Of a DNA stretch of 26,651 bases, positions 21,318 to 26,651 are shown one piece after another. The notes beneath the pieces were generated by a model. It made no database searches, was not told where the DNA came from, and was given only the letters and a program-made list of their open reading frames with translations. The translations under genes were made by a program, and so were the position numbers. The stretch covers positions 1 through 26,651 of the forward strand of contig MGDZ01000026.1 of the NCBI GenBank assembly GCA_001791115.1. The letters are read 5' to 3'. Each line of letters begins with the position of its first letter. Positions within the stretch are counted from its first letter, which is position 1. The stretch comes from Candidatus Uhrbacteria bacterium RIFCSPHIGHO2_02_FULL_57_19 (GTDB lineage: Bacteria; Patescibacteriota; Patescibacteriia; 2-12-FULL-57-11).

Positions 21318-21605
21318 ATGACTCTCTCCAAACGCGATAAAACAATGCTCGTCGTGCTCCTGGCCGTGGCCATTGGAATCATTCTGGTTCTCACGATCGG
21401 ACGGTCTCTTCTTCGCGGTGGGGCCGCGCCGGAAGCGCCCAAACCGGCCGTCGTTCCGACTCTGGACACGGCAATTTTCAGCGACCCTCGCTTCCAGGGC
21501 CTGATAGCCCCGCGCGGCCTGCCGGTGCAAGCGGGTAAGGTGGGCAACTCCAACCCTTTTGTCGTACCTGAAACCAAACGTGCCGCGACGACAACGGTCA
21601 GATAG
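21318..21605 (+). CDS. 95-aa membrane protein at the pilP position
   Basis: The product has an N-terminal membrane segment (9-30), a Pro/Ala linker (36-48) and a short conserved-looking tail (FSDPRFQGLIAPRGLPVQAGKVGNSNPFVVP, 54-84). It lies between pilO and pilB where PilP is found in other phyla, but it has no lipobox and no HR-type PilP domain. The G-K-x-G-N-x-NPF ending resembles short proteins I associate with Patescibacteria pilus operons, but I cannot confirm a named family. Probably an accessory component of the PilN/PilO complex. Confidence 0.75.
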   Translation: MTLSKRDKTMLVVLLAVAIGIILVLTIGRSLLRGGAAPEAPKPAVVPTLDTAIFSDPRFQGLIAPRGLPVQAGKVGNSNPFVVPETKRAATTTVR

Positions 21606-21609
21606 AATT

Positions 21610-23334
21610 ATGCCAACCCTGCTGGACATACTGCTCAAGGACCAGGCCATCTCTGACACGCAATATGTAGATCTCAAAGCCCAGATCGAAGCCGAGCCGG
21701 CCCGCCAGATGGAAATTATCCGTTCGGCCGAGGTATCCGACGAGTCACTGGCTCAGGCTCGGGCCGCGCTTATAGGCGTCTCCTACGCCGATCTGCGCGA
21801 AACGGAGATCGAGCCGGCTGTACTGGGGCTGATTCCCAAGCAGACGGCCGAATCGCTTCGGGCCATTGCTTTCGCCCGCGTCGGAAACGAGATGTCCGTG
21901 GGTCTGGTTGATCCGACCGACACCCAGGCCATCCAAACCCTGGAATTCCTGGCCGAATCAAAGGAACTTTCGCTCAAACCAGTCATTATTTCCGAGGAAT
22001 CCTTCAGAGAGGCCGTCCGCGGGTACGAGGTCTTTGGCGAGGAAGTGGAGAAAGCGCTCGAGGTAGCCAAGGAAAAATTCGTTCCCGAAGAGAAGAAAGA
22101 AGAAGCGCTCAAGGGCCGCCCCGAGGAAATCATCAAAGGAGCCCCGGTCTCCCGCATGGTTTCGGTTATCATGCGCGAGGCGGTGGCCCAGGGGGCTTCG
22201 GACATCCACATCGAACCGCTGGGAAAGCAGACTCGCGTTCGTTATCGCGTGGACGGCGTGTTGCGCATCGCGCTCACTCTTCCGGGGTACATCCATTCGG
22301 CCGTTGTCTCCCGCATCAAGGTCTTGGCCAATCTCAAGCTCGACGAAACGCGCATTCCCCAGGACGGGCGGATCACCCAGAACCTGAACGGCAAGACAAT
22401 TGATTTCCGCATCTCCACCCTGCCGGTGGCTGATAACGAGAAGGTGGTCATGCGCGTCTTGGACACCTCGGTCGGCGTGCCCACGCTGGAAATGCTGGGT
22501 TTCCGGCCGGAGCACGTGGAGATCATCATGAAGGAAATCAAGAAGCCGCACGGGTTGTTCCTTATTTCCGGGCCGACCGGCTCGGGGAAATCGACCACGC
22601 TCTACACCGTGCTCAACCTGCTCAATTCCGAAGGAAGGAACATCGTTACCCTGGAGGATCCGGTGGAATATTTCATTCCCGGGGTCAACCAGTCGCAGAT
22701 CAGGCCGGAGATCGGTTACACCTTCGCCTCGGGTCTGCGCTCCCTGCTCCGCCAGGACCCCAACGTGATCATGGTCGGCGAGATCCGCGACGGAGAGACC
22801 GGGGAATTGGCCGTCCACGCGGCCTTAACCGGCCACTTGATTTTTTCCACCATCCACACCAACGACGCCTTTGGTGTCATCCCACGGCTGATCGATCTGA
22901 ATGTCGAACCATTCCTGCTGTCGGCCACCTTAAACATGGTTATCGCCCAGCGGCTGGCGCGCAAAATCTGCTCTGACTGCAAGTCCAGCGTATCCGTCCC
23001 CAAGGAGCTCGAGCAGACGGTGAGAAAACATCTGGACGGCATTCCGCCGGCCTACCTCCCGCCAGGCGTCTCGCCCAAAGGAGAACTGACTTTCATGAGG
23101 GGCAGCGGTTGCGACGCTTGCGGACATTCCGGCTATTCCGGCCGTTTGTCGGTGGCCGAAATCCTTCAGGTTACCGATCCGCTGCGCAACATCATTCTGG
23201 AGAAATTTAAGCCGGAAGACATTCACCGCGAGGCCGAACGGCAGGGGATGCTGACCTTAATGCAGGATGGTATACTCAAGGCGCTCGCCGGGCTGACCAC
23301 TTTTGAGGAAGTTCTGCGCATTGCCCATGAATGA
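21610..23334 (+). CDS. pilB: Type IV pilus extension ATPase PilB (GspE family)
   Basis: The 574-aa product has an N-terminal GspE/MshEN-type domain (about 1-150), then the secretion-ATPase core: Walker A GPTGSGKST (about 320-328), Asp box (LEDPVEYFIPGVNQ), Walker B in VGEIRDGET and His box TGHLIFSTIHTNDA (about 407-420). Paired cysteines CSDC (about 456) and CDAC (about 501) form the zinc site that marks PilB/GspE rather than PilT. It drives pilin polymerisation at the inner membrane. Start at 21610 keeps the usual LLDILLKDQAIS opening. The stop overlaps the next gene by ATGA. Confidence 0.96.
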   Translation: MPTLLDILLKDQAISDTQYVDLKAQIEAEPARQMEIIRSAEVSDESLAQARAALIGVSYADLRETEIEPAVLGLIPKQTAESLRAIAFARVGNEMSVGLVDPTDTQAIQTLEFLAESKELSLKPVIISEESFREAVRGYEVFGEEVEKALEVAKEKFVPEEKKEEALKGRPEEIIKGAPVSRMVSVIMREAVAQGASDIHIEPLGKQTRVRYRVDGVLRIALTLPGYIHSAVVSRIKVLANLKLDETRIPQDGRITQNLNGKTIDFRISTLPVADNEKVVMRVLDTSVGVPTLEMLGFRPEHVEIIMKEIKKPHGLFLISGPTGSGKSTTLYTVLNLLNSEGRNIVTLEDPVEYFIPGVNQSQIRPEIGYTFASGLRSLLRQDPNVIMVGEIRDGETGELAVHAALTGHLIFSTIHTNDAFGVIPRLIDLNVEPFLLSATLNMVIAQRLARKICSDCKSSVSVPKELEQTVRKHLDGIPPAYLPPGVSPKGELTFMRGSGCDACGHSGYSGRLSVAEILQVTDPLRNIILEKFKPEDIHREAERQGMLTLMQDGILKALAGLTTFEEVLRIAHE

Positions 23335-23744
23335 CGACTATGGTTGCTAAAAGTAAAAAACAGGCGGACGTCAAAAAACGCGTCTTGATCATCGAGGACG
23401 ACGAATTTCTGGCGGGAATCTACACCACCAAGCTGGACCTCGAGGGTTTTGATGTTTTCCATGCCGCCGACGGCGAGGCCGGCATTAAGCTGGCTAAGAA
23501 AGCGAAGCCGGATCTCATCCTACTCGACATCCTGATGCCCAAGATGGACGGTTTTGAAGTCCTCAAGGCCTTAAAAAAGGATCCGGCCACCAAGGACACC
23601 CCGACGGTGATGCTCACCAACCTGGGGCAGAAGGAAGACGTGGACAAGGGTCTGGAACTGGGAGCCGTGGATTACCTGCTCAAGGCCCATTTCGTTCCGT
23701 CTGAGACGGTTTCTAAGATCAAGAAGATATTAAAGATGACCTAG
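23331..23744 (+). CDS. Stand-alone response-regulator receiver domain
   Basis: The 137-aa product is a single CheY-like receiver: acidic pocket Glu22-Asp23-Asp24, phospho-acceptor Asp66 (LILLDILMPKMDG), Thr96 (VMLTN) and Lys118 (YLLKAHF). There is no output domain, so it should act by protein contact. It starts inside the pilB stop (ATGA) and ends one base before pilC, so it is expressed with the motor and probably tunes PilB activity or assembly, much as CheY-like PilG/PilH regulate pili in other bacteria. The cognate kinase is not in the window. Confidence 0.93.
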   Translation: MTTMVAKSKKQADVKKRVLIIEDDEFLAGIYTTKLDLEGFDVFHAADGEAGIKLAKKAKPDLILLDILMPKMDGFEVLKALKKDPATKDTPTVMLTNLGQKEDVDKGLELGAVDYLLKAHFVPSETVSKIKKILKMT

Positions 23745-23745
23745 C

Positions 23746-24951
23746 ATGGAATTCACCTATTCCGCCCGCGATGCCGAGGGCCGAACGCGATCAGGCATCG
23801 TTAGGGCCGCCACCGAAGACCTGGCTACCGCCGCGCTCACCGAGCGCGGTTTTCGTGAGGTGGCCCTCCAGCCGGTGGAAGCGCCCGGAATTTTGGGTTT
23901 TAAACTGCGCCTGCCGACCAAAATTCCGCGCAAGGAACTGGTGGTTTTCGCCCGTCAGCTCTCGGTCTTGGCCGCGGCCAACATTCCCATGGTCTCGGCC
24001 CTGCGCACCACCGCCGCTCAGACCGTGCATCCCCGACTGCGGGAGATTCTGATTACCGTGGCCGACGAAGTCGAGGCCGGGTCGAAACTTTCCGATGCCC
24101 TGGGCGAACATCCCGACGCTTTCTCCGAGTTCGTGGTCAACATGATCCGTTCTGGTGAAACCAGCGGACAGCTCTCCGAAGTGCTGGAGTACTTGGCCGA
24201 ACAGGAGGAAAAGGATTTCGACCTGTTGAACAAGATCCGCGGGGCTATGATGTATCCGGCCTTCATTGTCGCCGGACTGGTCGGCGTCGGCTTCGTGCTG
24301 ATGGTCTGGGTCATTCCCAAACTTACCGGTGTCCTGGCCGAAACTGGGGCGACTCTGCCGGCGCCAACCCGGGCGCTAATGGCCGTTTCCGGATTCATGT
24401 CCAGTTACTGGTGGCTGATCCTGATCGGGACGGCCGCCGCGCTTATCGGCCTTAGGTTTTACATTAAAACTCCCCAAGGCCGTTATTACTGGGATAGTTT
24501 CAAGATCAGACTGCCCGTTTTTGGCGGCCTTTTCCGGCGCATTGCTTTGGTTCGCTTCACCCGCAGCATGGAGACCCTGCTTTCCGGCGGCGTGGACACC
24601 ACTTCGGCACTGGCCGTGGCCGCTGATGTGGTGGGAAATGAGGTTTATAAGAGGATCATTCTGGAAACCCAGCGGGAGGTGGCCGATGGAAGTTCAATCA
24701 CCGTGGTTTTCGCCCGGAGCAGCGTGGTTCCCAGCATGCTGCCGCAGATGATGGCCGTGGGTGAGGAAACCGGACGGCTTTTGGACGTCTTGAAGCGCCT
24801 GTCCCAGTTTTACACCCGGGAGATCGACAACCTGGTGGCCAACATGGTCAGTTTGATCGAGCCGCTGATCATGGTGGTCATGGGCGTGGGCGTGGGGCTG
24901 ATCGTAGCCGCGGTCATCTTGCCCATGTACAGCATTGCCACGGCTTTTTAA
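23746..24951 (+). CDS. pilC: Type IV pilus platform protein PilC (GspF family)
   Basis: The 401-aa product has an N-terminal cytoplasmic segment (FTYSARDAEGRTRSGIVRA) and two T2SF domains (about 65-190 and 268-390), each followed by hydrophobic helices (about 168-192, 218-238 and 370-396). KELVVFARQLSVLAAANIP (63-81) and VRFTRSMETLLSGGVDTTSAL (second domain) are typical. PilC is the inner-membrane platform on which the ATPase acts. Length matches the family (about 400). It starts one base after the receiver-domain gene. Confidence 0.95.
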   Translation: MEFTYSARDAEGRTRSGIVRAATEDLATAALTERGFREVALQPVEAPGILGFKLRLPTKIPRKELVVFARQLSVLAAANIPMVSALRTTAAQTVHPRLREILITVADEVEAGSKLSDALGEHPDAFSEFVVNMIRSGETSGQLSEVLEYLAEQEEKDFDLLNKIRGAMMYPAFIVAGLVGVGFVLMVWVIPKLTGVLAETGATLPAPTRALMAVSGFMSSYWWLILIGTAAALIGLRFYIKTPQGRYYWDSFKIRLPVFGGLFRRIALVRFTRSMETLLSGGVDTTSALAVAADVVGNEVYKRIILETQREVADGSSITVVFARSSVVPSMLPQMMAVGEETGRLLDVLKRLSQFYTREIDNLVANMVSLIEPLIMVVMGVGVGLIVAAVILPMYSIATAF

Positions 24952-24964
24952 TCAAGCCGGAATC

Positions 24965-24973
24965 TGATACAAT
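24965..24973 (+). promoter_or_regulatory. Extended -10 promoter of the pilin gene
   Basis: TGATACAAT (TG, one base, TACAAT at 24968-24973). Transcription near 24980 would give a leader of about 60 nt ending in the strong ribosome binding site AAAGGGGGTGAG (25025-25036), one of the few good Shine-Dalgarno sites in the window, consistent with high pilin expression. Confidence 0.6.
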
Positions 24974-25041
24974 GGTTATTGTTCGCTTGTGGATAACTCG
25001 AAACCGAAAATGAATCTTCAACCGAAAGGGGGTGAGAGCAG

Positions 25042-25572
25042 ATGAAAAAACAATTTAAGGGCTTTACTCTCATCGAACTCTTGGTGGTTATCGCCATCAT
25101 CGGGCTGCTCTCGACCTTGGCGGTTGTCGCATTGAACTCGGCGAGGCAGAAGTCGCGGGACGCTAAGCGGGTTTCCGACATCAAGCAGATTCAGACCTCG
25201 CTGGAGCTGTTCTTTGCTGATCAGAATGGGTATCCGGGAGAAACGGCCGCTTCTGATTTGGGAACCACAAATTACGCCGTTCTCGAATCTGTCGATGGAT
25301 TCGATGTTTCCACGGATCCCGATGGAACAATCTATATGGGCCTGGTGCCTGCGGCCCCGACTCCGCCTAGTCCGGTCGTTCCCTACGAATATAGTGGCTT
25401 CGCCTCGCAGGGCGGAGCGGACTGCAACACCGGAACGAGTTGCGGTTACTACACCATCACCTTCACCTTGGAAGGGAACACTGGGTCACTGCAAGATAGT
25501 ACGGCTGTAGAAAATCCGGAAAATATCGTACCCAACTGTACGGCCACTCCGAACGGTATCACTTGCTTGTAG
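25042..25572 (+). CDS. Type IV pilin / major pseudopilin
   Basis: The 176-aa product has a class III signal: MKKQFKG then FTLIELLVVIAIIGLLSTLAVVAL, with cleavage after Gly7 and Glu5 of the mature chain (Glu12). The helical spine continues (ARQKSRDAKRVSDIKQIQTSLELFF) into a NGYP turn typical of pseudopilins, then a beta domain with four cysteines that could form two disulfides. It is made as its own transcript with a strong ribosome binding site and a terminator. Most likely the main pilus subunit for the upstream machine, processed by the peptidase encoded next. Confidence 0.94.
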   Translation: MKKQFKGFTLIELLVVIAIIGLLSTLAVVALNSARQKSRDAKRVSDIKQIQTSLELFFADQNGYPGETAASDLGTTNYAVLESVDGFDVSTDPDGTIYMGLVPAAPTPPSPVVPYEYSGFASQGGADCNTGTSCGYYTITFTLEGNTGSLQDSTAVENPENIVPNCTATPNGITCL

Positions 25573-25583
25573 TATCAAGCCTC

Positions 25584-25616
25584 AAACCCCGTCCCGCTTA
25601 GCGGAACGGGTTTTTT
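25584..25616 (+). terminator. Rho-independent terminator
   Basis: Stem CCCGTCCCGC (25588-25597) / GCGGAACGGG (25601-25610) with one C-A mismatch, loop TTA, then TTTTTT. Ends the pilin transcript. Confidence 0.88.
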
Positions 25617-25644
25617 GGTTTAGGTGGAGAGAATGGCTAATAAA

Positions 25645-25653
25645 TGATAACAT
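25645..25653 (+). promoter_or_regulatory. Possible extended -10 promoter of prepilin peptidase gene
   Basis: TGATAACAT (TG, one base, TAACAT) ends six bases before the ATG at 25660. It would give a leaderless transcript; needed because the pilin terminator lies upstream. Confidence 0.45.
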
Positions 25654-25659
25654 GAGCCC

Positions 25660-26448
25660 ATGATTTTCGTTTTATTCTCGATTGTTTTCGGTCTGATCGT
25701 CGGCAGCGGACTCACGGCCCTGATTCCACGTCTGGCCGCTGATGAACCCTGGCATCGCGGCCGGTCGCACTGCCCGCGCTGCCGGCACACGCTCGCTCCG
25801 CGGGACCTGATGCCGCTGGTTTCGTTTTTTGTAAACCGCGGCCGTTGCCGGCATTGTCAGGGAGCGATCGGCTGGTTCTATCCCGGAGTTGAGCTGGCCA
25901 CGGCGGCGTTGTTCGTTATTGCCCTTGTTGTCCGTTCGGGCGGAGATTTGACGCCGCTCGATGCCGCCGACAGCCGCCTGTGGCTCACCATTTTCCGCGA
26001 CTGGCTGGCCATCGCGGTCCTGTTGGCCCTTTTTGGAATTGACCTAATCGCCCAGGTTTTGCCGGATGCCATCACGCTTCCGGCTGTCGGCGTTTTTTTT
26101 ATCTGGAATCTGGCTTTGGGTGAAAGTCCCGGCGGATTGACCGCCGGCGCTCTTTTTGGCGCCTGTTTTTTTCTTCTCCAGTATCTGGTAAGCCGGGGCG
26201 CCTGGATCGGCGGGGGAGACATCCGCCTGGGCGCGTTACTCGGAGCCTTGGTCGGCTGGCCGGGCATCCTGCTGGCTCTTTTTTCGTCATATCTGCTCGG
26301 CGCCTCTGTTGGTTTGGGACAGATCGCCGTGGGAAGCAAATCCTGGAAGAGCCGGGTGCCTTTTGGGACTTATCTCGCCGCCGGGGGGTTATTCACTCTA
26401 TTTTTGGGGGAAAAGGTGATTGCTTGGTATTTGGGAAAGATTTTGTGA
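25660..26448 (+). CDS. pilD: Prepilin peptidase PilD (A24 family)
   Basis: The 262-aa membrane protein has the N-terminal zinc-binding methylase-type domain with two CxxC pairs (Cys38/41 and Cys63/66), then several membrane helices. Catalytic aspartates are in GIDLIAQVLPD (Asp128 and/or Asp136) and in the GGGD motif (Asp187), the A24 peptidase hallmark. It cleaves after the Gly of class III signals and N-methylates the new terminus. The first segment reads GSGLTALIPR rather than the common GSFLNVVIxR, a small departure. GTGA overlap links it to the next gene. Confidence 0.93.
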   Translation: MIFVLFSIVFGLIVGSGLTALIPRLAADEPWHRGRSHCPRCRHTLAPRDLMPLVSFFVNRGRCRHCQGAIGWFYPGVELATAALFVIALVVRSGGDLTPLDAADSRLWLTIFRDWLAIAVLLALFGIDLIAQVLPDAITLPAVGVFFIWNLALGESPGGLTAGALFGACFFLLQYLVSRGAWIGGGDIRLGALLGALVGWPGILLALFSSYLLGASVGLGQIAVGSKSWKSRVPFGTYLAAGGLFTLFLGEKVIAWYLGKIL

Positions 26449-26651
26449 CGGATAAAAAAGGTTTCACCCTCATGGAGCTGCTGGTTTCGATGGCCATTTT
26501 TGGGGTCATCAGCGGACTTGTGGTGGTTAATTTTCGAGCCGGAGCGCGCGGGGACGAACTGCGGCTGGCCGCGGAGTCAGTAGCCGCCGCGCTGCGTGAT
26601 GCCGAAGCTAGGACCGCGGCCGGGGTCCAGTCCTCGGCCTGCGCCGGCGGA
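26445..26651 (+). CDS. Pseudopilin (GspH/FimT-like), cut by window end
   Basis: From a GTG overlapping the peptidase stop (GTGA), the frame reads MTDKKGFTLMELLVSMAIFG and stays open for 69 codons to the window edge. The KKG/FTLMELL site is a class III signal with Glu5. The sequence after the hydrophobic helix (DELRLAAESVAAALRDAEART) fits the GspH/FimT group of minor pseudopilins. It would be processed by the adjacent peptidase and may initiate pilus assembly. Confidence 0.85.
   Translation, partial: MTDKKGFTLMELLVSMAIFGVISGLVVVNFRAGARGDELRLAAESVAAALRDAEARTAAGVQSSACAGG

Noticed and set aside
23331..23744. Receiver domain as fragment of a broken two-component regulator
   Set aside because: All catalytic residues are intact, the length is normal for CheY-like proteins and both junctions are tight overlaps or single-base gaps, so it appears to be a whole gene.
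24974..25041. Riboswitch in the pilin leader
   Set aside because: Only about 60 nt with a strong ribosome binding site; no convincing aptamer-like stems were visible.

Overview
The window looks like a chromosomal segment of a Patescibacteria (Candidate Phyla Radiation) genome, probably a Parcubacteria-type lineage. This rests on the gene repertoire (secreted proteins with GW-rich and Cys/Asp-rich repeats, small CxxC zinc-ribbon protein, WG-like repeat protein), compact operons with ATGA/GTGA overlaps, few Shine-Dalgarno sites, and a 20-bp palindrome CCTGCCTGCCGGCAGGCAGG scattered in spacers and genes. No taxonomic marker such as 16S rRNA is present, so the lineage is inferred.

Layout. 1-454: a minus-strand tRNA cluster (partial tRNA-Thr, a tRNA-Gly split by three inserts, and a second complete tRNA-Gly nested in the largest insert). 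455-2055: ftsE-ftsX. 2111-2181: tRNA-Gln. 2196-5738: small membrane, zinc-ribbon, thioredoxin-like, coiled-coil, DoxX-like and 11-residue-repeat secreted proteins. 5837-7850 (minus strand): MazG-like NTP pyrophosphohydrolase, era, LOG-family nucleotide hydrolase. 7930-11628: family 2 glycosyltransferase, PKD/TSP3 surface protein, murJ. 11636-12531: a WG-like repeat gene with its own promoter and terminator. 12545-16819: lepA (preceded by a duplicated 5' end and a hairpin-rich insert), a 37-aa membrane peptide, recJ, RNase H. 16824-26651: a large secreted protein, then pilM, pilN, pilO, a 95-aa membrane protein, pilB, a lone receiver domain, pilC, a pilin, prepilin peptidase and the start of a further pseudopilin.

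How the genes work together. The last 8 kb encodes most of a type IV pilus machine: PilM/N/O alignment complex, PilB extension ATPase, PilC platform, pilin and processing peptidase. No PilT or secretin is seen. FtsEX, MurJ and the glycosyltransferase point to envelope work; Era, LepA, RecJ and RNase H are housekeeping.

The most unusual features are two sites of insertion. (1) A tRNA-Gly(CCC) folds perfectly or nearly so only after removal of three palindromic inserts, one of which is an inverted-repeat-bounded 112-bp cassette carrying another tRNA-Gly. (2) lepA carries two 5' ends that encode almost the same 15 residues with different codons, separated by an insert of hairpins; the upstream copy sits on a promoter and reads as a 53-codon ORF ending one base before the second start. 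Several genes also show a -10 hexamer only 6-11 nt before the start codon, suggesting widespread leaderless transcription.
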